Shown here piece by piece: positions 29,753 through 40,934 of a stretch of 64,000 bases of DNA (positions are counted from its first letter, which is position 1; every line of letters starts with the position of its first letter). The translations under genes and the position numbers were made by a program. This DNA is from Uranotaenia lowii (lineage: Eukaryota; Arthropoda; Insecta; Diptera; Culicidae): positions 21,736,002 to 21,800,001 of the forward strand of contig NC_073693.1 in assembly GCF_029784155.1 (NCBI RefSeq). The letters are read 5' to 3'. Under the pieces are notes generated by a model, which was not told the DNA's origin, made no database searches, and saw only the letters and a program-made list of their open reading frames with translations.

Positions 29753-31876
29753 CTACAGCTGAAAAGCTGAAACGGGCCTGCATGATGTTACTCGACGATG
29801 ATTTCCCAAACAATCCTTTGTTTTAAACTTGTTCCCACAATCTTCGCATTCAAATTTACGTTCATTCGTGTGTCTCATGATGTGCACCCTCAAGGAGCTT
29901 TTCGTTTTTAACGCTTTGCCGCACAAATTACAACCGAACTTACGCTCGTCTGAATGTCGTTCGATATGGCCTTTCAACACGCTTTTTGTTTTGAATGTTT
30001 CGTGACAAATATCACACTCAAAATTCCGTTCTTTATTATGCAGCAACATGTGCGTACTTAAATTTTTTTTCGTTGCGAAACGTTTTCCGCAGATCCAACA
30101 CGCGAAAGGACGTTCGGTGCTATGAGCATTAGCTTGATGTATTTTCATTTCATATTTTGTACAAAATTTTTTTCCACATTCATTGCATTCGAAGCTGATA
30201 CGTTCTTCTTCAGGCAATGCGTCCAAATGAGTCCGACGATGAATTTTTAATCTTTTTTCAGTATTGAACGATTTCCTGCATATATCACATTCAAAACTCT
30301 GGCCCATGTGATGCATAGCAGTATGATCATCCAGACGACTCTTAAAAATGAACTTCTTATCACAGTGCTGGCATTCGAAATTTCGTTCGTCAGTATGACA
30401 TTTTTGATGATGATATTTCAGTATTCCTTTTGTTGTGTATTTTTGGTGACAGATCTCGCATTCGTAGTTACGTTCATCAGTATGCTGTCTCTGATGCATA
30501 AGCAAGTTGAATTTGAATAAAAACAATTTGTTGCATATGTCACACTGATGTTTCGCTGATGATCCTGTGCCTGTGTGGCATGAACTGTGACGAATTAGAC
30601 TCATTTGGCAGGAAAACGTCTTCTTACAATCCTTGCATGATAAATAAGGATATTGTTCTCTCCAGTGATCCTGATTTATATGACTGTTTAAGTCGGATAG
30701 CCTCATATGCTTAGTTTTGCATAATTCACATTCATAATTCAACGTTCGACGGGGTTTCTTTGATGTTGAATGTTTGTGCCATCTGTGTCGTTTCAGTTTA
30801 TCTTTTGTTGAAAAGCATTTATCACACTCCGAGCAGCTAAACGATTCAGTTTCTGTTGGTTTATTTTCAACTGAGTCTTCGTGGTTTGAATCTACAGATG
30901 GTAGACCTTCGGCTTTGATGATCTTTACATCACTTGCAATTCCTGTTTCTCGATCATAGTAGTTTGTTTCGTCATCTAGAATTTCGTCTTTGATCACCAC
31001 TTCACTCAGCTCTATTTGTCGGTCTTCTTCTACAATCATCAAGTTACGTGCTGCTTCCAGAGATTCAAAACATTTATATGAATGGTCGAAAAATAGAAGA
31101 ATTGATTGTAGTATATCAAGTTTTGCAGCACACTCCAAACAAATAAATTTGGGAAGGTTTTCACTCGAGGCAATTAATTTGTTAATTGACCCCAAACTGA
31201 ACAATTCAGGAGAACGTAGGGTCATATAATCCGTATAATCTGTGACTTCGTTTAGCTGGTAAAATTGTAAGCAAAATTGGCATGACTTTACAGATAACCC
31301 GCATAAATGAGGATTGTAGCCAAACGATTTCTCAAATAATCAAACGACGATTTAATAAAGCGTAAAAAAACGTTTAGCAAACGATTATTCAAACCTTGAA
31401 ATACATTGGCCTAATCGTACATTCCGAATTCACTTTATTTTTAATATGTCGTTAGGTTATGTAATTGTTAAAAACTGTTAAAACACTTGTATGGAGGAAC
31501 AGTTCTACGAACAGTTGAGATAATGTATAAAATCCGCTTGTAGAAACGTTTTTTGTGCATCGAACCATTATTGCTATAGTTTTCTTTAAAGTTCTCTTGT
31601 ATATAAACATTTATAGCAATTGTTTGGAAGAATTTAACAAAACGTTTTCCAACGTTATAAAAACGGTATTCGGAACCGTGCATGAATAAATCACGCACAC
31701 ATAGACAAATGTGTTTGGAGGAGTTTTAGGATTCGAATAAATAAAAACACCATTTCTTTTCATTATTTTTATATTATTTGAATTCACCGAGGCACCGAGT
31801 TCGTATTTCATTTGAAATTAGCATCCTACGAGGATGATTAATAGAGCCAAAATTTTCACTGGCCGCACATAGCTCA

Positions 31877-32130
31877 CTATAGTGGGAGGTTCCCACGGCT
31901 GGGGAACTTGGATTCCGCGCTTGTAGGTTCAGGTTTCAGCTGCAGATGTTTTCTCTGTCCAGTTCCAACGGCAGCCGAATAATTTTGTGAGTTGTTGGTG
32001 GTCCTTTTCCACGAGCCACGGGCCCAAAGGAATCTGCTGTTTGAGGCCATGTTTGCGAGTTGCTATAAAGAAAAAAATGAATTTATTGCTAATAACAGAA
32101 GAAAATTGATATTTTTGAAGATAACTTACC
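31877..32130 (-). CDS. Hypothetical microgene in E6 with a 5'-UTR intron, 57 aa
   Basis: On the minus strand a GTAAGT donor at 32129 ends a non-coding exon. A 67-bp intron (32063-32129) ends TTTCTTTATAG. Exon 2 begins at 32062, and an ATG in AAACATGG context lies at 32050, opening a frame to the TAG at 31877-31879. The peptide starts MASNSRFLWARGSWKR and is basic; I recognise no family. Another frame across the same exon is also open, so the coding choice is uncertain. Confidence 0.3.
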
Positions 32131-32358
32131 ACTTTTAATCCCTAATTTTCGCGAATTCTCCGAAGTTGAAAACTTAACAGCACGCGAAAACTTTTACCCG
32201 GCGCGCAGTGTTGTTTTTCTTTTTTTCACTTTCATTTGACAGTTTTCGGCAGAGGTGCCAAATATTCTGATGATTTATGATTTGCACTTTTTTTTTAAAC
32301 AAAATCTCCGACATAGATTTTAATACTTAAGTAATTTTTGATCGAATAGGATTTTAAT

Positions 32359-32682
32359 TTTTTCTTGTAAGTTCTTTATTTGAAACGGCTCATACTTTTA
32401 GGCTTTAAGGAGCCAAACTCGTTTTGTTTGATTACAATTGTTGCTTATATCTAGTTCACTTTTTGAAGAAAAAAGAAGATAGATAGGGAAATATGAACAT
32501 AAAAAGGATTATAGACGAAGATCAATAGCTTTCAGGAAAAGGTATATTTCGAACATGTAGTTCAAATCTATCACAGCCAGGACATCTCTCACTGGAACAT
32601 AGGGTGGTTTTCCTCGGGCCCCAAGGGAATCTATGAAGTTCGTTCTATCGAAAAGATGAACCTCGCACGATCAAACAATATA
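32359..32682 (-). mobile_element. Truncated I-group retrotransposon fragment inside E6
   Basis: The inverted sequence matches the 3' UTR and the last part of ORF2 of the element at 16342-22139 (TTTGAAACGGCTCATAC, CACTGGAACATAGGGTGG). It is diverged and 5'-truncated. Confidence 0.82.
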
Positions 32683-33550
32683 TTTTAAATTTTTGTTTAG
32701 GTTTATTTTTGTTGTTAATTTGTAATGTTTATTTTCTGTCTATATCTTTCATTTGATTCAAGAAATAATCTTATATCAGTAATCAGAAGAATCTAAAAAA
32801 AAACATAAATGTATGCTAATTTTCGTTTTGTATTTATTTGACCCGAATGACAATTGTTAAAGGGTTTGTAATAAATATTAATTATAATAACCTAGATTGT
32901 ATTTGACTTTGTACTGATTAACGTGCAAAAACATCTGGCATCTTGGACCGGCGTTTCGATCGTTTTTGACGTGCGTATGACAGAAAGAATGGACGGTATG
33001 TGTAAAGGTTTAAGATCATTTTCACGATTAAAGAAAAATTGCAAGAAATCGTACATACCATTCTATCACCTTTCCAGATACCATCACATTTTCACATGAA
33101 CGTAAATGTTTCGTTTTCATCGTTGTCGAAGTAAAGTTTGATAGAACATCTGCGTTTACAAAAACAATCACTATTTCTGAAACCGTAGATGAATTGTATG
33201 GACTGTTTTAGATATAGTTTTTTAGTATGCGGGAAGGCATCTCCTGAACTAAAAGTTGATCAAAGAATAAATTAATGTTGAGAGTATAACACGAAAACAC
33301 TTTACCTGTTGTAAAACCGTGAAGGTTCAAGATACCCTCCGGAAGGGCATAGAGGATTGTCTTCATCGAAGTGATCGTCGCAAATCTCCGCTTCAATACA
33401 GTTCTCACGAACCCATGGAATGTTTTGCTGCTGACAGCCGATTTCGATTGCCTGCAGCCATCGATGTGCCAGTTCCGGGTGTCGAGGTAGCCTCCGCATT
33501 CGATGACCACTGTATTGCTCCACGCCACAGGTCGGTACTATGCAAACCAT

Positions 33551-34384
33551 CGTCTTCTTCTTCGTTTTAGTTTATTTTGGCCAGAAAATGAAACTCTATA
33601 ACACCGCAAACCATCGGAGAAACTATCGTTCGTAGAGGTATTCGTATTTACTCAAAAGATCAACAAACAACTTCTTCTTCTTCTTGTAGCTTTACAGGTT
33701 AACGCAGGCCAGTGACGAAGACTATATGCCCAGCAGTCCATTCATCTTGTTGTGTGATCTGTTTTTGGCTTAGTCGTTATAAATCAAGCTTCTGTTGTAC
33801 TTCATAAGCTATAGGCCTCCCTAAATAGCTGAATACCTATACCTGTTTTGGATAACTCAATTTCTCTGTGACTCAATCAATGTTTCGAAATTACCATCAA
33901 ACGATCGAACGTTTCTCAATCTGCTGAATCGTCGTGGGTAATGCAATATAACATGTTCGGCTGCTTCAACTGTATGCATTACAAAGCTTAAAATCCCAAA
34001 CAAATCAATATTTATTACCCGGCCATATAACGCGTTTCAACAGCCGTTCTTCTATTCCCTGGCCACCTGGGCATTGGATTTCAAAGAATTTGGCTCTTTT
34101 CTGATTCAACTCACTTATGTACCACCGTTCAGTTTGTAATGCTAGTCTCTTGTAAGGTGTAGGTAATATGCGTCCTAGGAGGTGTAATATGCGTCCAAAT
34201 TTGATAATTTTCTGGTAACCAAGGCGAACTCAGAAGGCAGCACTGATTGTTTCTTTATTTGGCCGTAAGTAACGGCAAGCCTGAAGTAATCGATCAAGGA
34301 TACGCGCTCAGCTAAAATCCCGAGTCGGTGGGTGGTGTGCTGGTGGTGAAAGAGAAACAACAGAGAGATCAATAGTGGACAAAC
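33551..34384. repeat. Duplication unit: 5' flank of gene C and spacer
   Basis: Parallels 47345-47486 plus 48218-48887 next to gene D. Shared landmarks include TTTATTTTGGCCAGAAAATG, CAGTGACGAAGACTATATG and GAGTCGGTGGGTGGTGTGC. It ends at ATAGTGGACAAAC, where the copia element is inserted; the unoccupied site is at about 48875-48895. No gene is recognised. Confidence 0.75.
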
Positions 34385-34522
34385 TATTGGAAGCAAAGAA
34401 GACGACGACTCATCATAGCAGTCTGTAAACTTAGCTGTTAAATAAAAATCACTTTCCATTCTTATTGTCTACAAGTAAGACGTTTTTAATTTTAAATCCG
34501 GTCTACGACACACTTCACAATA
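34385..34522 (+). repeat. Copia 5' LTR
   Basis: 138 bp, starting TATTGGAAGC and ending TCACAATA, so the ends form the short inverted repeat TATTG/CAATA. A TTAAATAAAAATC string inside could supply the polyadenylation signal. Confidence 0.88.
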
Positions 34523-34542
34523 GGTTGTGGGCCCAGACTAAA

Positions 34543-36554
34543 ATGGAAAAGAATGGTATCGTCAAGCTAACCAACGAAAATTACGATTCGTGGAAGCTTG
34601 AAGTTGAGTTCCTGCTTATTCGAGAGGGACTGTGGAAGTTCATCTGTCCCGGAACCAGGCCGGAAGAGGCTGCCGATGGAAGTAACGTGGCTGCGGTGGC
34701 TGCCTGGGACGATGGTGATCAGCGAGCACGAGCGACGGTTGGTTTGTTGCTGAGTCGGAGTCAACATTCGTACATCCGGAACACGAGAACGGCGAAGGAA
34801 GTTTGGTCCAACTTAGCGAAACAGCACGAGAAGAAGTCGCTATCCTCCAAAGTGCAGTTATTGAAGCGGATCTGTGACCTGAGGTACCATGACGGCGACG
34901 ATATTGAGTCCCATTTGGTGGAGTTCGAGAATCTGTTCGAGAAACTGGCCAACGCAGGGACGAAGCTGGACGATGACTTGCAAGTGGTACTGGTTTTTCG
35001 AAGTTTACCAAGTACATTTGATGCCCTCACTACGACCCTTGAAAACCGGACGGATGATGAACTTACTTTGGCACTCGTGAAGGATAAAATTGTCAATGAA
35101 GTTCAGAAGCAGAAGGCTACAGTTCCGGCGGACATGGCGGTGTTGAAAGTGGACGGGAAGCAGAAACAAGTCATCATTTGTCATCTTTGCGGTAATGCTG
35201 GCCACAAAAAGCGTTACTGTGAAAAATGGCGAAAGGTCAATCAAGAAAATTCTCCAAGGCAACCAAACACAAGTTCGAGGTCGGTTGCTAGGCATCAAGC
35301 GAAGGTGAGATCTGCTTACTCTGACGAGCAGTTTGTTTTCGGTACGTGGGAAGACTCCAAAGTAAGCTGGATCGTGGATTCAGGAGCCAGTTCCCACATG
35401 TGTGCTGATCGGAAGAATTTTATATCGCTCGACAAACCACAATCGAATACCCCGAGATTTGTGACGGTTGCGGATGGGAAGAAGGCTCAAGTTAAAGGCA
35501 TTGGAAGTTGCCGGATTTCATGCTATGGCGAAGATGTTACACCGAAGACAATCGTGTTGAACAATGTCCTCTATATCCCGGATTTGGACTTGAACCTTGT
35601 GTCAGTCGGAAAGCTGGTTGAGAAAGGTGCAACGGTGACATTCAATTCAAAAGGGTGTTACGTCATGAGCGGAAATCGGATTGCTGCGGTAGCTACATGG
35701 AAGAAAGGCCTCTATCATTTACGTGTGGCCGAGTCGGCGAATTTGGTGCAGGCTGACTGTCGTGAAAAGGATTGCATTCATGACTGGCACCGAAAAGTGG
35801 GACATCGAGATTTGCAAGCCGTCCAAGAGATCGAGTCGAAAAAGTTGGCAACTGGAATCACGATTCGGAAGTGCAAAGCGGAGATATCGTGCGAAGCGTG
35901 CCTACAGGGGAAATTTGCACGTCTACCTTTTCCCAAGGATTCTCAACGGAAATCGACAGCGGTGTTGGATTTGGTTCACAGCGATCTCTGTGGGCCGATG
36001 CGAACAGTTACTCCGGGTGGTCGTCTTTATTTCCTAACACTAATAGACGACTACAGCCGGTATACGACGGTCTACTTATTGCGAAGAAAATCAGACACAG
36101 CGGAAGTTATCGAAGATTTTGTTAAGCGGATGAAGACCCAGTTTGGCCGGCCGCCAAAGATATTAAGGTCAGACCAAGGTGGCGAGTACCAGGCTGCAGA
36201 ATTGGTGAAATATCTGAAGAGTGAAGGTGTTCGACAACAATTCACTGCGAGCTACTCCCCACAGCAAAACGGGGTAGCAGAAAGGAAAAACCGATCGTTA
36301 ATGGAGATGGCCCGCTGCATGTTGCTGGAAGCGAAAATGGATCACCGCTATTGGGGCGAAGCAGTCAACACGGCGTGTTTTTGCAAAACATGCTACCATC
36401 CAAGGCAGTTCCCAAAACACCGTTTGAAATTTGGCATGGTGTCAAGCCGGACATGGAGATGATGCGTGTTTTTGGATCTAGAGCTTACGTTTTCGTTCCT
36501 GATGCCAAGAGGTCGAAATTGGAAGCCAAGTCGGTCAAACTCACTATTATTTAG
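34543..36554 (+). pseudogene. Copia gag-protease-integrase, frameshifted, cut at the 3' side
   Basis: The ATG at 34543 begins MEKNGIVKLTNENY, a copia gag start with the UBN2-type region. A knuckle CHLCGNAGHKKRYC follows. The protease has WIVDSGASSHMC. The integrase has a His/Cys region (HRKVGHRDLQ..CEACLQGK), LIDDYSRY, RSDQGGEY and QQNGVAERKN. Compared with its own downstream frame, about one base is missing near 36373, so the first frame ends at 36462 while the correct one continues to the gypsy insertion at about 36544. The rest of the polyprotein resumes at 42798. It is not functional in its present form. Confidence 0.88.
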
Positions 36555-36599
36555 TGAGTTTCGGATCTTACAAAATACCACTTACTTTGGGGATGACCA

Positions 36600-37523
36600 C
36601 CCGAATAGAATTGTACCGTGAAAAAACCATGAATTTCATATTCACTGACCATAAATTGCATGGTTTACACCATGATTATAATCGTCCACGATACCGTGAA
36701 TACACATTGGAATTCATAGTTTACGACCATACATTTCATCGTTTCGGCAAAAATAACCATGAAAAAGGGGTATTGTTATGCAGCGTGACCATGAAAAAAA
36801 TGGCGATTTCCCATACATTGAGAAGCCCAAAAATATGAAGTTCATTGTTGTAGCATCTTCCAATTTTTCATAGTAAAATTATGAAAACCCGATGATTTTC
36901 ATTGTTATACCGCTGTAATCAAAATTTTTGTTTGTTGGGTTTTTTGTTCTCGTTTTTTTCTGTCATCATTTTCTTAATTTGTTTAAATAAAAAAACAAAT
37001 GAATTTATTACCATTTATTATTAATTCTCATAATTTTAACACTTTACTCACACATTTCATCATTCACTGGATTGGTCTGCGACAGGTTCCGGCATTCCGT
37101 CGTTCTGAGGCAAATTCCGGCATTCCGTAGCCGCCCCCAGTATCCATTGGCTATCGCCTCCTGTGCCGGATGCAGTGTTTCGGTTGTATTTTGCTAGAAT
37201 TGATAGAAAAATATTATAACGATGATTGTCTCTTGTTAAATTCGATATTTTTTGACTCACCGTTTCGCCCATCTCCGAACACTTCGAATAATTTTTTTAA
37301 AAAATTCCTGGAAACCCCGATTGCCGACCTAAAATAATTGCAAACAGGAAAAAAAAACGTGCTGTTCTGCAGCTGTCAAAAAACCACCAATACACGATAA
37401 ACTTGGAAATTTAAATTCTTGAATAAATTACGCTCGCTGGATGTTCTTTTTACCATTAGGTTCATGGTCACATTTAAATTCAATGGAAAAGTAATGTGAT
37501 ACCATGGTTCTGTTCTATTCGGG
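36600..37523. mobile_element. DNA element E4 inserted in the gypsy LTR
   Basis: The ends are exact inverted repeats, CCCGAATAGAA at the left and TTCTATTCGGG at the right. The 2-bp duplication is CA (36598-36599, 37524-37525). ACCATGAA and CATGGT motifs recur near both ends. It is 924 bp long and has no transposase. It contains a minus-strand two-exon unit (37044-37272). Being inside a gypsy LTR that sits inside copia, it is the youngest of the three insertions. Confidence 0.88.
37044..37272 (-). CDS. Hypothetical two-exon microgene in E4, 53 aa
   Basis: On the minus strand: ATG at 37270-37272, exon 1 of 12 bases (four codons), GTGAGT donor, 67-bp intron (37194-37260) ending CAATTCTAG, and exon 2 from 37193 to a TAA at 37044-37046. 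AATAAA follows within about 25-40 bases. The peptide starts MGETQNTTETLHPAQEA and is polar and Thr/Asn-rich, with no known domain. Both splice sites and the polyadenylation signal look good for so short a sequence. Confidence 0.38.
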
Positions 37524-37778
37524 CAGGAACAAAATGGGCCGAAGCAAATCTGTTTATTCCACAAGAAAACTTCTTACACAATTCGTGAAAACCCGATCGT
37601 AAACTTTCGCGGAAAACCGAACATTATGTTTTTTGTTTATCTATGTATTAAACTGCTAACGCCTTACACTCTAATTTAAAAAACTTCTAATTTGAGTTCA
37701 TTACAGTTCTCACCCTTTAAGATAAAAAATAATTCTTACAAAATAATAATTCAAATGTATAAAGAAATTCAAAGAAAA

Positions 37779-40700
37779 TTAAAAATACACAAAATCTTCT
37801 TGTCTTAATAACTTCCTTCTTCTACTCGATTTACGCACCACTGGAATACTCGTGCACGATTCTCCTGCCGCTGATGGACTCAAAATTCGCTCGGGGTGCA
37901 ATTCGCTTCTTGTTGGAGGTGGTTGTGTTGGGCTAAGCGAGAACCCTCGGAAATCTTCCTCTTCTTCTTCCGACTCCTCTCGCCGTCTTTTAGGACCACT
38001 CGCATGTGGCAGAATTCTCTCTCCTTCATCAACATTCTCTCCCATCTCTAACGACTGAAACGCCACATTGCGCCTTGGTTCAGTTTTCTGCACTCTGATC
38101 TGCCCCCTGTGAGCCGAGACCACATGCGCCCCTAGCGCTATCTGAAATACATTACGAGATATCCTTTTAATAAAAGTAGCATTTAACCATCTTTCAATCT
38201 TTCTATCATTAGGATTTTTGTAGAGAACCTTGTCTCCTCTAATCAAATTTGTTAATGGGTCAGATTTTTCTAGCTCATATTGGGAAGGACCCAGCTGTGT
38301 TTCTCCTTCGACCAATTTGTCGTTATTTTTAACAGGCTCTCTAGTCAAAAGTTGCTTTTTGTAATCGTTCTGAGGGTTGACCAAATCTAATAGTGTTTTT
38401 GGTCTATATTTGAAAATCCTCTCCGTCGGAAAATCTTCACCCTTTGTCAAACAACTATTTCTATAATTAAAAAGAAAATAATCCAATTTATCTTGTATGT
38501 CTCTGGATCTTATATCTGGATCCAACAAAAATTTCTTTAAAACCTCTTTTGCCACTCTTACAAGTCTTTCCGCTTGTCCATTGCTCTGAGGATGATACGG
38601 AGGGCTTTTGTAAACCTTAATCCCATGTTTCTCCATGAACAAAACAAATTGCTGAGAATTGTAGGGAGGTCCGTTATCAGAAACTATAACATCCGGTAGC
38701 CCAAATCTCGAGAAAAATTCTGAAAACTTTTTTAAAACTTTCGTTGCATCCGATCCGTAATTCATCAAGTATATTTCCAACCATTTAGAATAACTGTCGA
38801 TTATCAAAAGAAAGTTATGCCTTTCAAAATAAAAGAAATCCGTGTGAATTCGGCTAAATGGTCTAGAAGTAGGAATCCATTCGTAGGTTTTATTAGTCCC
38901 ATGCACTACGGCCATTTTTGAACATATTTCACAATTTCTAGAAAATTTTTCAATGTCCGAATTAATTCCTGTCCAATACACATGCTTTCTGGCCAATTGC
39001 TTCATTTTTATTACTCCGACATGATTGGAATGTAACAATTTAAGCATTTTTCTTTGCAAAATTTCAGGTATAAATACCCTTTCTTGAAAAAGCAAACAAC
39101 CATTCACATATTCCAAATCTTTCAATTGTGAATAAACATTCCTTAAATCCTTATCCACATTGTCAGGCCAACCATTTTGTAAATAGAATATTATTTTCTT
39201 CAAATACTTATCAGATTTTGTTTCAGAAGCTACAACCAAAAAATCTACTGGGAGTTCATTTGAAAAATTTAAGCTTTTTATAAACTGTTCATCAATTTTT
39301 TGTGGAACTTCAACATTTAAAGGAAATCTCGAACAAAAGTCCGCATTACCCATCCTTCCCGAAGGTCTATATATTAAATCAAAATCGTAAATTGATAGTT
39401 CCATCACAAAACGCTGTAATCTGGTAACAAAAATCGAATTTTTACCATTTTTACCCAAAATTCCTAGTAATGGTTTATGATCTGTGTAAATAATGAATTT
39501 TTTACCAAACAGAAACTTATGGAACTTTTTTACCGTTGATACAATAGCCATTGCCTCCAAATGGAGAATGGGATAACTTTTTTGTGCCGCATTCAAAGAA
39601 AATGATGTGAACCAAATTGGTTTTTCCATTCCATTTATCATATGGGAAATAACTCCTCCAAGTCCATACGAACAAGCATCCGCCGACACTATTATTGGTA
39701 ATTTGGGATCATAAAAAGTCAATACATCTGCCTTCAGCAATTGCTTTTTACAATCATTAAATGCCTTATCACACTCCGCACTCCAGACATAACTTACATC
39801 TTTCTTTAACAAACTATATAATGGATTCAAATGAACCGAAAGATTGGCCAAAAATTTTCCATAATAATTAATTAGCCCCAAAAAGGCTTTCAGTTCGGAC
39901 ACATTCTTGGGGACCTTTGCTTCCTTAATGGTTGTGACTTTCTCTGGATTCGGTTTTAAACCAAACTCACTAATGATATGCCCCAAGTATGCCAACTCTC
40001 TAACAAAAAATTTACATTTTTTTAAATTTATCTTTATGTTAGCTTTCGATAATCTTTCCATTACTAATACAAGTTTTTGTTTACAATCTTTGACATCCTT
40101 TCCAGCTATCAATACATCATCTAGATAGCAAAATACGAATTCAATTCCTTGTAGAACCGTCTCCATAATATTTTGGAAAATACTAGCACTAGATGATGCC
40201 CCTTGTGGAAGGCGATTGTAACTAAAAAGCCCTTTAATAGTGTTAATTACAACAAACTGTCGAGATTTTTTTGATAAATTCAATTGGGTGTACGCCATAG
40301 TTAGATCTATTGAACAAAAAACTTTACTGCCAGCTAATGAAGCGAATAAATCTTGGGCAGTGGGTAATGGATAGGTATTAGGAATCAAAACTTTGTTAAT
40401 AGACACTTTACAATCTATAACAAGTCTTATGCTGTCATCCTTTTTCATAACCACTACCACCGGAGAAGCCCATAAACTAGTTTTAATAGGTGTGATGATG
40501 CCATCTTTCTCTAATTTGTCCAAATGCTCAACAACTTTGTCTCTGAGTCGATAAGGAACATCGTATGCCTTTTTGAAAATCGGAATATTTTCTTTAAGTA
40601 TTAAATCCGCCTCGAACCCTTGAATGGGTGTCGCAAAATCATTATCGAACAAATTGGGAAATTTTTGTTTAATTTCCATTATAACCAACTCTTCCTTATT

Positions 40701-40934
40701 ATCATTCAATATATTATTTATAGAAAAAACTTCAGAAAACTTTTTTCTCCAGCCATGACAAAAAATGTCCAACCAATTTCTACCAATTAAAGGAATGAAA
40801 TGATGATCGCCATCCAAAATAATCAAATCCATACAAACTGATTTACCATTTAATGAAACTTTCACGAAAATTTTTCCAAAAATACTTAAAGTGGAACCAT
40901 TTACTACCATCAACTTTCTGTCACTTTTTTTCAA
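37779..40934 (-). CDS. Gypsy pol: protease end, reverse transcriptase, RNase H, integrase
   Basis: The open frame starts without ATG just before the gag stop, so it should be reached by frameshifting. Reverse transcriptase shows RLVIDC, FCSIDLTMAYTQL, RLPQGASSSASIFQ and YLDD. RNase H has IYTDHKPLLGIL. The integrase has the HHCC zinc region (HSNHVG..CEICSK), LIIDSYSKW, VSDNGPP and QSNGQAERLVR. The C terminus is acidic and then basic. All main catalytic motifs are visible and no stop interrupts the frame. The proteins copy element RNA and insert the cDNA; the 5-bp duplication at the element's ends fits this. Confidence 0.9.
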   Translation of the reverse strand: MKKSDRKLMVVNGSTLSIFGKIFVKVSLNGKSVCMDLIILDGDHHFIPLIGRNWLDIFCHGWRKKFSEVFSINNILNDNKEELVIMEIKQKFPNLFDNDFATPIQGFEADLILKENIPIFKKAYDVPYRLRDKVVEHLDKLEKDGIITPIKTSLWASPVVVVMKKDDSIRLVIDCKVSINKVLIPNTYPLPTAQDLFASLAGSKVFCSIDLTMAYTQLNLSKKSRQFVVINTIKGLFSYNRLPQGASSSASIFQNIMETVLQGIEFVFCYLDDVLIAGKDVKDCKQKLVLVMERLSKANIKINLKKCKFFVRELAYLGHIISEFGLKPNPEKVTTIKEAKVPKNVSELKAFLGLINYYGKFLANLSVHLNPLYSLLKKDVSYVWSAECDKAFNDCKKQLLKADVLTFYDPKLPIIVSADACSYGLGGVISHMINGMEKPIWFTSFSLNAAQKSYPILHLEAMAIVSTVKKFHKFLFGKKFIIYTDHKPLLGILGKNGKNSIFVTRLQRFVMELSIYDFDLIYRPSGRMGNADFCSRFPLNVEVPQKIDEQFIKSLNFSNELPVDFLVVASETKSDKYLKKIIFYLQNGWPDNVDKDLRNVYSQLKDLEYVNGCLLFQERVFIPEILQRKMLKLLHSNHVGVIKMKQLARKHVYWTGINSDIEKFSRNCEICSKMAVVHGTNKTYEWIPTSRPFSRIHTDFFYFERHNFLLIIDSYSKWLEIYLMNYGSDATKVLKKFSEFFSRFGLPDVIVSDNGPPYNSQQFVLFMEKHGIKVYKSPPYHPQSNGQAERLVRVAKEVLKKFLLDPDIRSRDIQDKLDYFLFNYRNSCLTKGEDFPTERIFKYRPKTLLDLVNPQNDYKKQLLTREPVKNNDKLVEGETQLGPSQYELEKSDPLTNLIRGDKVLYKNPNDRKIERWLNATFIKRISRNVFQIALGAHVVSAHRGQIRVQKTEPRRNVAFQSLEMGENVDEGERILPHASGPKRRREESEEEEEDFRGFSLSPTQPPPTRSELHPERILSPSAAGESCTSIPVVRKSSRRRKLLRQEDFVYF

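Larger units (their letters stand above)
31298..33233. mobile_element. DNA element E6 in gene C
   Basis: The termini are CCCGCATA at the left and TATGCGGG at the right, an exact 8-bp inverted repeat. The 2-bp duplication is AA (31296-31297, 33234-33235). The five paralogous genes provide the unoccupied site (AGATAAGG). AAACGAT/AAACG motifs recur near the left end. It is 1936 bp long and contains a truncated I-group fragment (32359-32682) and a possible microgene (31877-32129). Confidence 0.8.
29753..33550 (-). pseudogene. Gene C: THAP-ZAD-C2H2 gene split by DNA element E6
   Basis: The exon 1 THAP domain (33550-33306, from MVCIVPTCG) is open, with intron 33249-33305. Exon 2 starts at 33248 but after about 13 bases is broken by E6 (31298-33233). 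It resumes near 31297 and stays open to the stop at 29753, through the ZAD and 12 fingers. The exon 2 sequence is very close to that of gene A. Unless E6 is spliced out, THAP and ZAD-C2H2 parts cannot be made as one protein. The internal ATG at 31225 could at most give a protein lacking the THAP domain and the first ZAD cysteines. No other lesion is seen in the finger array, so the break looks young. Confidence 0.82.
36545..37705 (-). repeat. Gypsy 3' LTR, interrupted by E4
   Basis: 235 bp of LTR sequence with E4 and its 2-bp duplication inserted after GGGGATGACCA. The other LTR shows the unoccupied site GATGACCAGGAAC. Confidence 0.88.
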
